From assembly GCF_013177735.1 (NCBI RefSeq), contig NZ_WOEZ01000210.1, forward strand, positions 150,950-214,949: a stretch of 64,000 nt of DNA, written 5' to 3'. Positions 1 to 8,925 of this stretch are shown here, in pieces; position 1 is the first letter of the stretch; each line of letters starts with the position of its first letter. The stretch is from Paraburkholderia elongata (lineage in GTDB: Bacteria > Pseudomonadota > Gammaproteobacteria > Burkholderiales > Burkholderiaceae). The notes beneath the pieces were generated by a model. The model did no database searches and was not told the origin of the DNA. It was given only the letters and a program-made list of their open reading frames with translations. Both the position numbers and the translations under genes were made by a program.

Positions 1-1311
1 GTGGATGATGCCGGCGTGCAGTCGGTCCGCGATCCGCCGGGCTCGGCGCAAATCGGAAGAAGCCACTGCCGCAACCAGGCCGTACTGGTTCTGATTGGCC
101 AACGAAACCGCTTCGTCATCGTTCTTGAACACGGTCACTGCGGCGACGGGACCGAAGATCTCTTCCTCGAACGCAGGCATTCCCGGCGCGACGTCTACCA
201 TGACGGTCGGTTTATAAAACAGCCCGTCGCGGGACCCACCGGCGAGAATCTTCGCGCCCTTGCTTGCCGAGTCCGCTACGATGCGATCGACGTTTGCGGC
301 CTGCCGTTCATTGATGATGGGACCAAGATGGAAATCGCCTTTGAAAGGGTCGCCAACCGATAGCGCCTTGGCGCGCCGCACGAGGCTTTCAATGTATGCG
401 TCAGCAATGCTTTCATGAACGAGATGCCGGCCTGCGGACATGCAGACTTGCCCCTGATGCAAAAACGATCCCCACGCCCCAGCGCTCGCCGCAGCTTCGA
501 CATCGACGTCGTCAAGCACGATGTAGGGATTCTTGCCGCCGAGCTCGAGGCTCGCTCGCTTGAGCAAGCCGCCCGCTACGGCGCCGATCGCCTGCCCAAC
601 CCGCGTGGATCCCGTGAAGCTGATCATGTTGACAAGAGGATCCCGGACCAGCACGTCACCGGTTTCCGCACCACCGGGAAGCACGTGGAACAGCCCCTCG
701 GGCAGACCCGCAGCCTCGAATAGCCGCGCATACAGGACACCGCCGCAGACCGGCGTTTGAGGATCGGGCTTGAGTAGCACTGCGTTGCCGGTGGCCAGCG
801 CCGGTGCGATGGCTCGCGCCGCCAGGATGAACGGGGAATTCCACGGAGTAATGACGCCGACCACGCCCATCGGAATTCTGCGCGCTACGCTATGCCGCCC
901 CTTCACGTCGCTTGCCGTGATCGCCCCGGATGGCTGGCTGCCTAGCGCCGCACCTTCGAGAATCTCGCGTATCGCCAATTTCACTTCCAGCTGCCCCTTC
1001 GGCCGTATCGACCCGCTCTCGCGGACAATCTGAAGAGCGATCTCCTCTTTGTGAACCTCCAACAAACGAGCGACCTCGCGCAAAACATCCCCTCGCTGAG
1101 GCCCCGGTGTCGCGGCCCAGGCGCGTTGCGCATCCGCCGCGATCGCGGCGGCGGCCGACACGTCGGCAGCCGACGCGCAACCAATCGATCCCATTTCCGC
1201 ACCGGTCGCCTTCTCGGTCACCGGGATCGTACCCGCGCCTCCGGTTTTCCACCCGCCGCTAAAGATTTTGTTACGCCACACGTCTGCTGGTGCCAATTCA
1301 GTTACGGACAT
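1..1311 (-). CDS. NAD(P)-dependent aldehyde dehydrogenase, benzaldehyde/vanillin-dehydrogenase-like (3' end outside window)
   Basis: Oxidises an aldehyde, probably aromatic, to the acid in the cytoplasm. The reverse strand reads open for 437 codons from the ATG at 1311 to the window edge, so the C-terminus is missing. Family motifs are visible: ITPWNSPF with the oxyanion Asn near residue 157, FTGSTRVGQ near 232, LELGGK with the catalytic Glu near 256, and GQVCMS with the nucleophile Cys near 290. A late EEIFGP motif is also present. It lies 22 bp downstream of the resorcylate-type decarboxylase on the same strand, so the two are probably co-transcribed. That context suggests it supplies a hydroxybenzoate to the decarboxylase. 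The exact substrate cannot be read from sequence. Confidence 0.9.
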   Translation of the reverse strand, partial: MSVTELAPADVWRNKIFSGGWKTGGAGTIPVTEKATGAEMGSIGCASAADVSAAAAIAADAQRAWAATPGPQRGDVLREVARLLEVHKEEIALQIVRESGSIRPKGQLEVKLAIREILEGAALGSQPSGAITASDVKGRHSVARRIPMGVVGVITPWNSPFILAARAIAPALATGNAVLLKPDPQTPVCGGVLYARLFEAAGLPEGLFHVLPGGAETGDVLVRDPLVNMISFTGSTRVGQAIGAVAGGLLKRASLELGGKNPYIVLDDVDVEAAASAGAWGSFLHQGQVCMSAGRHLVHESIADAYIESLVRRAKALSVGDPFKGDFHLGPIINERQAANVDRIVADSASKGAKILAGGSRDGLFYKPTVMVDVAPGMPAFEEEIFGPVAAVTVFKNDDEAVSLANQNQYGLVAAVASSDLRRARRIADRLHAGIIH

Positions 1312-1333
1312 CAGATTTCTCCCTATCCCCGTA

Positions 1334-2305
1334 TCATTCAAGCTCGAATAGACGCCGGGCATTCTCGCGTCCAATCTTCACGCGATCAGTTTCGCTGATC
1401 GAGCATGTGTCGAACCACTGGGACGCCTCGTCATGCGTTTCGAACGGGTAGTCGACCGAGTACATGATTCGGTCACTGCCAACCTCCAGCATCGTGGACA
1501 GAAGCGTCTGCGTTCTGAAATTCCCGCTCGTCGTGACGTAGACGTTCTCCCTGAGATATTCGCCCACGCTGCGCTTGCAGGGCAGTCCTCGTGGCGCCTT
1601 TTGGAGAATGTGGTCGACACGCCAGACGTTGAACGGAATCCCCTCGCCGAGATGGCCAAGAATCATCTGCAACCCGGGATGGTGGTCGAAGAGACCTGAC
1701 GTCATCAGTCTCAGTGCGTGAATACTCGTTTCGACCGCGAACGCCCAGGTCGCTGCGGTCAGCCATGGAAAACCGTCATAGATCGGTTCACGGGATGGCA
1801 ACGGATCCCGAGGATGCATATAGAAAGGTTTGCCGAGTGCCGCCGCGCTCGCCCAGAAATCGGCGTACTGCGGAGCGTCGTAGTACACGACATTTTCCGC
1901 ATCGCCCACCTGGGAAAATCCATTCACCATGAAGCCATGGAATCCGAAATCCTTCACGGTGCGCTCGAGTTCACGTGCCGCCGCTTCGGGGTCCTGCATT
2001 GGCAACGCGGCGAATCCACCCAGGCGAGACGGATGACGGGCAACATGTTCAGCGAGGACATCATTGGCCCGCCTCGCAACATCAATGGCTTCCTTTACAT
2101 TCGGGATGCCCTGGATACCAGGCGAGTTGAGCGACAGGATCGAATACTCGGTTCCGCCCTGCTCCATGCGCTCGAGTCGCTGCTGCTCAATGTCCATCAG
2201 ATTGGACTTCAGCATTTCCCAAACAGCGGCAGGCGCATAAATTTTCGACTGCTCGATAGTGAGGTCTATCGCAAAGTGTTCTTCAAGCGCAATCTTGTTT
2301 CTCAT
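1334..2305 (-). CDS. gamma-resorcylate / dihydroxybenzoate decarboxylase (amidohydrolase 2 family)
   Basis: Non-oxidative, metal-dependent decarboxylase predicted to convert a dihydroxybenzoate to resorcinol or a related phenol. The 323-residue protein is close to the usual length of about 327. It keeps the metal ligands of gamma-resorcylate decarboxylase: Glu8 and His10 in ALEEHF, a His in MHPR, a His in GHLGE and the Asp in SVDYPFE. NGFSQ and SGNFRTQT are also typical. The ATG at 2305 is preferred over an upstream TTG because GGAG lies 7 nt before it. It is the first gene of a minus-strand unit with the aldehyde dehydrogenase and faces a two-box operator at 2391-2440. The family also contains 2,3-dihydroxybenzoate and salicylate decarboxylases, so substrate is inferred from neighbours. 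Confidence 0.88.
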   Translation of the reverse strand: MRNKIALEEHFAIDLTIEQSKIYAPAAVWEMLKSNLMDIEQQRLERMEQGGTEYSILSLNSPGIQGIPNVKEAIDVARRANDVLAEHVARHPSRLGGFAALPMQDPEAAARELERTVKDFGFHGFMVNGFSQVGDAENVVYYDAPQYADFWASAAALGKPFYMHPRDPLPSREPIYDGFPWLTAATWAFAVETSIHALRLMTSGLFDHHPGLQMILGHLGEGIPFNVWRVDHILQKAPRGLPCKRSVGEYLRENVYVTTSGNFRTQTLLSTMLEVGSDRIMYSVDYPFETHDEASQWFDTCSISETDRVKIGRENARRLFELE

Positions 2306-2390
2306 TGATCTGCTCCAATTCAACTCGTCGCAACCTCATCTGCAAAAGGAAGATGAGGGGCGTCACATGGGTTTGTCTCGGGTAGTACGA

Positions 2391-2440
2391 TACTTGATTT
2401 TTCAAATACATGCGTCAGACTGTACTTGATTTTTCAAGTA
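2391..2440. promoter_or_regulatory. Tandem MarR-type operator boxes upstream of the decarboxylase
   Basis: Two inverted repeats of the form TACTTGA-TTTT-TCAAGTA lie 32 bp apart. The box at 2423-2440 is perfect over 7-bp arms; the box at 2391-2408 has one mismatch (TCAAATA). They sit between the decarboxylase start on the minus strand and the remnant of a divergent MarR gene. A related pair lies at the same spacing before the intact MarR gene near 10.97 kb. Binding by that MarR protein is inferred. Confidence 0.6.
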
Positions 2441-2477
2441 TATGTACCCCGTGTAAACCCTCTGCCGATTGACGATC

Positions 2478-2525
2478 TTGAACAATCCAAAGCGACCAGA
2501 AGAACTGAAAAAGCAATTCCCTTAA
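2478..2525 (+). pseudogene. N-terminal fragment of a MarR-family regulator gene
   Basis: From a TTG at 2478 the plus strand encodes about 15 residues containing NPKRPEELKK, then stops. The intact MarR gene near 10.98 kb starts with the closely similar NTPKRPEELEK. The DNA match extends upstream through the operator boxes. It ends where transposase-like coding begins at about 2530. This is therefore the 5' end of a regulator gene that once faced the decarboxylase and has lost the rest. Confidence 0.75.
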
Positions 2526-2529
2526 ACCG

Positions 2530-2735
2530 ATACTCGACGACGAATTACGGACACTGATCCAGCCGTTGCTGCCACCGCCAAAACCTCGGCGGCCCCGGTA
2601 TCCCGGGCGCAAACCGCTAGACGCTCGCGTTGATCCTGACCGGTGCCAACCGCCATGACGTCACGCAACTGCTGCTTCTGATCGACGCCATTCCGCCGAT
2701 TCGTGGCAAGCGTGGCCGACCGCTGTCGAGCTCAG
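2530..2735 (+). mobile_element. Decayed IS5-family transposase remnant
   Basis: One frame from 2530 reads ILDDELRTLIQPLLPPPKPR followed by a GRKPLD motif, typical of the N-terminus of IS5-group transposases. At about 2627 a second frame continues with LILTGANRHDVTQLL and IPPIRGKRGRPLS, a stretch that normally lies well downstream in the same protein. The intervening part is missing and the frame is broken, so the element is dead. Weaker similarity may run to about 2800. It abuts the MarR fragment, which suggests that insertion and later deletion removed the regulator. No terminal inverted repeats were identified. Confidence 0.7.
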
Positions 2736-2929
2736 TTAAGCGATGCCAGGCGGCAAGACGATCGCCGCGCCAACGTAACAGCGCCACAGGCAAGGGCATT
2801 GCACTTTGGTTCCCGTATGAATGTTGCACTTACGGAAACAATCCGTTGTGCAGAGGGAGCGTATATGGTCCGTTGTTTGCCATTACCATTTGCGGGTTCC
2901 GAATACACCTCAATGCCTGAAGGAGCGTC

Positions 2930-3709
2930 ATGGACCTTGCCTCAATCCGCCAATCCGCTTTCGCGATGCCCGTTCACAATCCTGCGTACCCGCGACCGCC
3001 GTTTCGCTTCCTCAATCGCGAGTACTTCATCATTTCGTACGAGACGGACTCCGATGCGCTGCGCGCGGTCGTGCCGGAGCCGTTGCGGCCAGAAAACGCT
3101 CTCGTGCATTACGAATTCATTCGGATGCCAGACTCGTCCGGATTCGGCGACTACACGGAGAGCGGACAGGTTATTTCCGTGCGCGACCCGCAAGGCAGGC
3201 TAGGCAACTACACGCATTCGATGTACCTCGATGACGAGGGTCCCATTGCCGGTGGCAGAGAGATTTGGGGTTTTCCGAAAAAACTTGCGCGGCCGCGCCT
3301 GACCATCGACGGCAACGACACGCTGCTCGGCACGCTCGACTATGGCACGCAGCGCATCGCAACCGGCACGATGGGCTACAAGCACCAGACGCTCGATATC
3401 GAAACTGAACGAAAGAAGCTTGCGGACACACCGAATTACCTGCTGAAGGTGATTCCGCACGTCGATGGCTCCGCCCGCATCTGTGAACTGGTGCGCTTCT
3501 ACCTGCGAGACGTTATGGTGCTCGGCGCATGGGGCGGTCCGGCGGCGCTTGACCTGCATCCGCATGCGCTCGCGCCGATCGCCGATCTGCCTGTCAAACG
3601 CGTGGTGGGCGCACGGCACGTGATCGCCAACCTCACACTGGATATCGGCGAAGTCGCGTTCGACTATCTGGCGTCCGTCGATACGATGAAGCTCGCAGCC
3701 AATCTTTAA
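2930..3709 (+). CDS. adc: Acetoacetate decarboxylase
   Basis: Converts acetoacetate to acetone and CO2. The 259-residue protein has the normal length. It carries the family core GREIWGFPKKLARP near residues 107-120; a Lys of the KK pair forms the Schiff base. AAGGAGCG stands just before the ATG. The gene is followed 22 bp later by a 3-hydroxybutyrate dehydrogenase gene and then by a patatin gene. This trio handles ketone bodies and probably storage-polymer breakdown products. Upstream lies only the transposase remnant and about 130 bp that must hold the promoter. Confidence 0.92.
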   Translation: MDLASIRQSAFAMPVHNPAYPRPPFRFLNREYFIISYETDSDALRAVVPEPLRPENALVHYEFIRMPDSSGFGDYTESGQVISVRDPQGRLGNYTHSMYLDDEGPIAGGREIWGFPKKLARPRLTIDGNDTLLGTLDYGTQRIATGTMGYKHQTLDIETERKKLADTPNYLLKVIPHVDGSARICELVRFYLRDVMVLGAWGGPAALDLHPHALAPIADLPVKRVVGARHVIANLTLDIGEVAFDYLASVDTMKLAANL

Positions 3710-3731
3710 GCCCTGCCAGGAAGGAACATTT

Positions 3732-4514
3732 ATGTCATTGAACAACAAAGTCGCCGTCGTCACCGGCGCGGCAAGCGGTATTGGCGAGCAATGCGCACGC
3801 AAGCTCGCGAGCCTCGGCGCAGCCGTCGTCATCGCCGATCTGAATCTGGAGAATGCGCAGAAGGTCGCGTCGAGCATCATCGAAGCAGGCGGAAAGGCGC
3901 TGGCGGTCGCAATGGACGTGACGAACGAAGATGCGGTCAACCGCGGCATCGAGCGCGTGGTCGAAGAGTTCGGCGGTATCGATGTGCTGGTGTCGAACGC
4001 CGGCATCCAGATTGTCAATCCAATTGAAGAATATGCATTCGCAGACTGGAAGAAAATGCTCGCAATCCACCTGGATGGCGCATTCCTCACGACCCGGGCG
4101 GCGATCAGGCACATGTACGCGGCCGGGCGCGGCGGTTCGATCGTGTACATGGGTTCGGTGCACTCGCATGAGGCATCAAAGCTGAAGTCGGCGTACGTGA
4201 CCGCCAAGCACGGGCTGCTCGGACTCGCGCGCGTGGTCGCGAAGGAAGGTGGACCGCGCGGGGTTCGCGCAAACGTCGTATGTCCGGGCTTCGTTCGCAC
4301 ACCGCTCGTCGACAAGCAGATTCCCGAGCAGGCCAAAGCACTCGGCATCTCCGAAGCCGACGTGGTGAAGAACGTGATGCTGAAGGAAACGGTCGACGGC
4401 GAATTCACGACGGTCGAAGACGTCGCGAATACGGTTGCGTTCCTCGCGGGCTTCGAGTCGGCCGCCCTCACCGGGCAGTCGATCATCGTCAGCCACGGCT
4501 GGTCCATGCACTGA
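3732..4514 (+). CDS. bdhA: 3-hydroxybutyrate dehydrogenase (SDR family)
   Basis: NAD-dependent interconversion of (R)-3-hydroxybutyrate and acetoacetate. The 260-residue short-chain dehydrogenase has the TGAASGIG dinucleotide-binding loop at residues 11-18, SNAGIQ near 88, and YVTAKHG carrying the catalytic Tyr and Lys near 156-160. The C-terminus has the LTGQSIIVSHGW ending typical of 3-hydroxybutyrate dehydrogenases. An AAGGAACA sequence precedes the ATG. It sits between acetoacetate decarboxylase and a patatin gene, so acetoacetate made here can be decarboxylated by its neighbour. Confidence 0.92.
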   Translation: MSLNNKVAVVTGAASGIGEQCARKLASLGAAVVIADLNLENAQKVASSIIEAGGKALAVAMDVTNEDAVNRGIERVVEEFGGIDVLVSNAGIQIVNPIEEYAFADWKKMLAIHLDGAFLTTRAAIRHMYAAGRGGSIVYMGSVHSHEASKLKSAYVTAKHGLLGLARVVAKEGGPRGVRANVVCPGFVRTPLVDKQIPEQAKALGISEADVVKNVMLKETVDGEFTTVEDVANTVAFLAGFESAALTGQSIIVSHGWSMH

Positions 4515-4524
4515 GAGGCCACGT

Positions 4525-5778
4525 ATGCGCAGCGATCCAAAGAGAATAAACGGGCAGTCGGAAGCGTTTGTGCTGCCGCACTACGACGAAATTGCGCTGG
4601 TGCTTCAGGGCGGCGGTGCACTCGGCTCCTATCAGGCCGGTGTGGTCGAAGGTCTGGTCGAAGCGGGTGTACAGCCGCAACGGATCGCAGGCGTCTCGAT
4701 CGGCGCGCTGAACACCGCGATCATCGCCGGCAACGCGCCCGAGAACCGCGTCGATGCGCTACGCGGCTTCTGGGACTCGATCTGCCATCCACTCGACTGG
4801 GCAGGCAGCATCGGCTCATGGGCGCTGCCCGGACTCGGCATGCACGATCTGGCGCGCAAGTGGGCGAGCATGTGGGCAGCCGGCCGGGCGCTCACCGAGG
4901 GGCAGCCGGGCTTCTTCGCGCCGCGCTTTCCGTTGCCCGTGGCAGGTCTCGGCAGGCGAAGCCCGAGCGCGGTGAGCTATTACGATACGGCCGCGCTGAA
5001 AGCGACGCTGCTGAAATTCGCGGACTTCGATCGCATCAACGACGGCGATATCCGCGTCTCGGTAGGTGCCGTCAACGTGCGGACAGGCAATCTGTGCTAC
5101 TTCGACAACACGAAGATGCGTCTCGAGCCGGAGCATTTCACGGCTTCGGGGGCACTGCCGCCGGGCTTTCCGGCAGTCGAGATCGACGGCGAGTACTACT
5201 GGGACGGCGGCCTCGTTTCGAACACGCCGCTCACCGAGGTGCTTCGCGATGCGGAAAACAAGGATACGCTGGTCTTCCAGGTTGACCTGTGGAGCGCGCG
5301 AGGGAACGTTCCCGGCGACTTCCTCGATGTCTCCGAGCGCGCCAAGGACATCCAGTACTCGAGCCGTTCGCGCGCAATCACGAGCATGCTGGCGGAACGG
5401 CAGAAGCACGCTCGCTTCATCAAGGAACTCCTGCAGCATGTTCCGTCCGCGCTGATTAAATCGAACCCGATGTTTCGTCACGCCCAATGCGTCGCCAACG
5501 GCAGCGCGATCAACGTGGTCCATCTGATCTACAAGAACAAGCCCTATGAGGGGCACTACAAGGACTACGAATTCAGCGTCGACACGATGAAGGAGCACTG
5601 GGAAAGCGGGCTTGAAGACATTCGCGCCTCCTTCTCTCATCGGGACTGGTTCGATGTGCCGAGTCGCGAGCAGGGGTTCGTAACACACGACGTGCATCGC
5701 CCCGCCCGTTCGGTGCCGGAGGCCGAGCGGGACAGGCTTGAAATTGCCGGCGAAACTGATAGAAAGGCCGCGGCGTAA
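4525..5778 (+). CDS. Patatin-like phospholipase / lipid acyl hydrolase (DUF3734-type C-terminus)
   Basis: Serine acyl hydrolase of 417 residues. The patatin catalytic set is visible: the oxyanion loop LQGGGALGSY near residues 27-36, the nucleophile elbow GVSIG with Ser near 58, and the catalytic Asp in DGGLVSNTPL near 227. The rest of the protein matches the extension usual in this subgroup. The ATG at 4525 was chosen because it lies 10 bp after the 3-hydroxybutyrate dehydrogenase stop; longer readings would overlap that gene. The linkage to ketone-body genes suggests a role in lipid or polyhydroxybutyrate turnover, but substrate is not shown by sequence. Confidence 0.85.
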   Translation: MRSDPKRINGQSEAFVLPHYDEIALVLQGGGALGSYQAGVVEGLVEAGVQPQRIAGVSIGALNTAIIAGNAPENRVDALRGFWDSICHPLDWAGSIGSWALPGLGMHDLARKWASMWAAGRALTEGQPGFFAPRFPLPVAGLGRRSPSAVSYYDTAALKATLLKFADFDRINDGDIRVSVGAVNVRTGNLCYFDNTKMRLEPEHFTASGALPPGFPAVEIDGEYYWDGGLVSNTPLTEVLRDAENKDTLVFQVDLWSARGNVPGDFLDVSERAKDIQYSSRSRAITSMLAERQKHARFIKELLQHVPSALIKSNPMFRHAQCVANGSAINVVHLIYKNKPYEGHYKDYEFSVDTMKEHWESGLEDIRASFSHRDWFDVPSREQGFVTHDVHRPARSVPEAERDRLEIAGETDRKAAA

Positions 5779-6189
5779 TCTGTAACGCAGCGCTCAGATT
5801 TGCCGATACTTCTCGACTACAGATCGACTTCACAAATACAAAACGCATCAGGCACAAGCGATCCCGGCAAGTATCGGCGATCCCATGGAAACGATCATCG
5901 GCCAGTTTGTAAGCGCACTTTCCCGCTTTTCGCTACAATTTTCCAGATTTGCAGAAAGAGGAACAATCTAACCTCGGCAGCGCTCTTCAGGCTTTCAATT
6001 CCGTCTGCCTGGTTTCAAACCCCGCAGTGCTTGAATGAGATCGCCCGTAGCCGCGACTTGAAGCGGAAAGCGTGGAGTGGAAAGGATATGCAAAGGAAAG
6101 TTAAGGACCATGCGGACTTGCGTTTCTTGTGACAATTGCGTGAGTCGCTTGCCGTCAGATGCACAGCGGGCGGCCAGGAGCAGTACACG
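5779..6189. other. 411-bp intergenic region before hpnI
   Basis: No convincing gene was found here. A TACAAT hexamer at 5934-5939 could be a -10 element, but no good -35 stands at the usual distance. The region probably holds the promoter of the hpnIJKL operon. Confidence 0.4.
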
Positions 6190-7413
6190 ATGACGGCCCA
6201 TTTGCTGTGGGCTTGCCAATGGGTGCTGATGACTGTGTGTTGTTTTGCCGTGATTTATGGCGTTTTTGCTGCTTTAGCCACGCCTGTCTTTGGCTCGGAG
6301 CGAAGCGGCGACGCGCCCATTGGCGTGTCTCGACCGGTTCCCGCCGTCAGCGTGCTAAAACCGCTGCGCGGCGCTGAGCCTCGGCTGTATGAAAATCTCG
6401 CCACGTTTTGTGAGCAGACACATCCGTGCTTTCAACTGCTGTTTGGTGTGTCGTCGCCCCGCGATCCGGCGATTGCCATCGTTCGGCGTTTGCAGGCGGC
6501 CTATCCGCACGTCGATATAGCGCTTGCGGTCAATGCAAGCGTGCATGGCAGCAACCTTAAGGTCAGTAATCTGATCAACATGGCTGGTCTGGCGCGGCAT
6601 GACATCATTGTGATCGCCGATAGCGACATCGCTGTCGAACCAGACTACCTGAAGACGGTTTCAGCCCCGCTTGCTGATCCGTCGGTAGGGGTTGTCACCT
6701 GCCTTTATCGTGCACAGGGTGTCGGCGGCTTCTGGCCGCGCGTCGGCGCGCTTTTCATCAATGAATGGTTCGCGCCCTCGGTACGTGTTGCGCACGCCGG
6801 GGGCTCGCGCCGCTTTGGATTTGGCGCGACGTTGGTGCTGAGTTGCGCGACACTCGCCCGTATCGGCGGGTTTGCTGCGATCAAGGACTCCCTCGCGGAC
6901 GACTATTGGCTTGCCGAACATGTCCGCGCTCTAGGTCTTCGCACGGTTCTCTCGGAGGTGACGGTGGCCACCGATGTTATCGAACCTACCTTCGCAACGT
7001 TGTGGCAACGCGAAACGCGTTGGTTGCGCACTATCCGGTCAGTGAACCGGCCCGGTTTCGCGAGCCTCTTTATAACCTTCACTACACCGTGGCTGCTCGC
7101 GGGCGCACTGCTCGCGCTGCATTTCCAGGCGGACTCGGGCGCCATCGTGCATCCGTTCGCGGCTACGACGATGGCGCTCACCACGATCGTCGGTCTCATT
7201 GCGCGCGTGACGCTGCACGCGCGTAGCGCGCGTCACTCACGCTCTTTCTGGCGCGATCTTCCGCTTGTGCCGCTGCGCGACATCTTGCTGGCCGTTCAAT
7301 GGTTCGCCGCTGCATTCGGTTCGAATGTGGTATGGCGTGGCGAGCGCGTGCCCGTGGACAATCGCGTTGCGCAGCCACGCCCGGGGATCATGAAAGCCTC
7401 CGATGGCAAATAA
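6190..7413 (+). CDS. hpnI: Hopanoid glycosyltransferase HpnI
   Basis: Membrane glycosyltransferase of the ceramide-glucosyltransferase type (GT2). HpnI is reported to add N-acetylglucosamine to bacteriohopanetetrol during hopanoid side-chain modification. The 407-residue protein has a hydrophobic N-terminus and VLKPLRGAEP near residue 56. DSDI (metal/nucleotide site) lies near 143, a D in SLADDYW near 237, and QRETRW, the QxxRW motif, near 272. C-terminal hydrophobic segments follow. The ATG at 6190 has AGGAG nine bases before it, which decides against an upstream TTG. It heads an hpnI-J-K-L series. Confidence 0.88.
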   Translation: MTAHLLWACQWVLMTVCCFAVIYGVFAALATPVFGSERSGDAPIGVSRPVPAVSVLKPLRGAEPRLYENLATFCEQTHPCFQLLFGVSSPRDPAIAIVRRLQAAYPHVDIALAVNASVHGSNLKVSNLINMAGLARHDIIVIADSDIAVEPDYLKTVSAPLADPSVGVVTCLYRAQGVGGFWPRVGALFINEWFAPSVRVAHAGGSRRFGFGATLVLSCATLARIGGFAAIKDSLADDYWLAEHVRALGLRTVLSEVTVATDVIEPTFATLWQRETRWLRTIRSVNRPGFASLFITFTTPWLLAGALLALHFQADSGAIVHPFAATTMALTTIVGLIARVTLHARSARHSRSFWRDLPLVPLRDILLAVQWFAAAFGSNVVWRGERVPVDNRVAQPRPGIMKASDGK

Positions 7414-7503
7414 GCACTTGAGTACCCGCCCAGCACGAATCGATTCCGTAGGGCATCATTCGCACGATCAATCATCAGATTTAACCTGCTAGACAGAACA
7501 TTC

Positions 7504-8925
7504 ATGAAAACACTATTTTTGCAGGCGCCGTCGTACGACGGCTTCGACGGTGGCGCGGGGTCGCGCTATCAGGCCAAGCGTGAAGTGCGCTCGTTCTGGT
7601 ATCCGACGTGGCTCGCGCAGCCCGCCGCGCTCATCCCCGATAGCCGCGTACTCGACGCCCCCGCCGACGGTCTGTCCGTCGACGCATCGCTCGATATCGC
7701 CCAGCAATACGACCAGGTGATCATCCACACTAGCACGCCGTCCTTTCCCACCGACGCCCTGTTTGCCGAAGACCTGAAGAAGCGCAAGCCTGCGGTGCTG
7801 ATCGGCATGGTCGGCGCGAAGGTCGCGGTCGATCCGCACAATTCGCTGACCGCCAGCGAGGCGATCGATTTCGTCTGCCGTGAAGAATTCGACTTCACCT
7901 GCCAGGAAGTCGCCGAGGGCAAGCCGTTCGCCGGGATCAAGGGCCTGAGCTATCGCGCCGCCGACGGTTCGATCGAGCACAACGAAGCGCGCCCGATTCT
8001 CGAGAACATGGACGAGCTGCCGTTCGTGGCGCCGGTGTACAAGCGCGATCTGACGATCAACAACTATTTCATCGGCTACCTGAAGCACCCGTACGTGTCG
8101 ATCTACACGGGCCGGGGCTGCCGCTCGAAATGCACGTTCTGCCTGTGGCCGCAAACGGTGGGCGGGCATCGCTACCGCACGCGTTCGGTCGAGAACGTGC
8201 TGGAAGAAGTGAAGTGGATTCGCGACAACATGCCTGAAGTCAAGGAGATCATGTTCGACGACGACACCTTCACCGACTTCAAGCCGCGCGTCGAAGAGAT
8301 CGCCCGTGGTCTCGGCAAGCTGGGTGTGACGTGGTCATGCAACGCAAAGGCGAACGTGCCGTACGCGACGCTGAAGATCATGAAGGAAAACGGCCTGCGC
8401 CTGCTGCTGGTGGGCTACGAGTCCGGCGACGACCAGATTCTGCTGAACATCAAGAAGGGCCTGCGCACCGACATCGCGCGCCGTTTCAGCGAAGATTGCC
8501 GCAAGCTGGGCATCAAGATTCACGGCACCTTCATTCTTGGGCTGCCCGGCGAGACGCAGGACACGATCAAGAAGACCATCGAGTACGCGAAAGAAATCAA
8601 TCCGCATACGATCCAGGTGTCGCTCGCCGCGCCGTACCCCGGCACGACGCTCTACAACCAGGCGGTCGAGAACGGCTGGCTGGAAGAGAACAAGGTCATC
8701 AACCTCGTCAGCAAGTCAGGGGTGCAGCTCGCGGCGATCGGCTATCCGCATCTGTCGCGCGACGAGATTTACCACCAGCTCGAAAACTTCTACAAGCGCT
8801 TCTATTTCCGTCCGTCGAAGATCTGGGAAATTCTGCGTGAGATGCTCACGAGCTGGGACATGATGAAACGGCGTCTGCGGGAAGGCGTCGAATTCTTCCG
8901 CTTCCTGCGCGCGCACCAAGCGTGA
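7504..8925 (+). CDS. hpnJ: Hopanoid biosynthesis B12-binding radical SAM protein HpnJ
   Basis: Radical SAM enzyme reported to be needed for the cyclitol ether form of the bacteriohopanetetrol sugar. The 473-residue protein begins with a cobalamin-binding-like domain (about residues 1-150). The radical SAM core follows, with GCRSKCTFC, a Cx3Cx2C cluster motif, near residues 204-212. The C-terminal part is the HpnJ-type extension. It lies 90 bp after hpnI, and its stop overlaps the hpnK start as TGATG. No strong ribosome-binding site precedes the ATG. Confidence 0.9.
   Translation: MKTLFLQAPSYDGFDGGAGSRYQAKREVRSFWYPTWLAQPAALIPDSRVLDAPADGLSVDASLDIAQQYDQVIIHTSTPSFPTDALFAEDLKKRKPAVLIGMVGAKVAVDPHNSLTASEAIDFVCREEFDFTCQEVAEGKPFAGIKGLSYRAADGSIEHNEARPILENMDELPFVAPVYKRDLTINNYFIGYLKHPYVSIYTGRGCRSKCTFCLWPQTVGGHRYRTRSVENVLEEVKWIRDNMPEVKEIMFDDDTFTDFKPRVEEIARGLGKLGVTWSCNAKANVPYATLKIMKENGLRLLLVGYESGDDQILLNIKKGLRTDIARRFSEDCRKLGIKIHGTFILGLPGETQDTIKKTIEYAKEINPHTIQVSLAAPYPGTTLYNQAVENGWLEENKVINLVSKSGVQLAAIGYPHLSRDEIYHQLENFYKRFYFRPSKIWEILREMLTSWDMMKRRLREGVEFFRFLRAHQA

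Noticed and set aside
3200..4621. Long open frame of 473 codons on the minus strand
   Set aside because: It lies antisense to acetoacetate decarboxylase and 3-hydroxybutyrate dehydrogenase, both with full family motifs. Its composition is that of a high-GC shadow frame.
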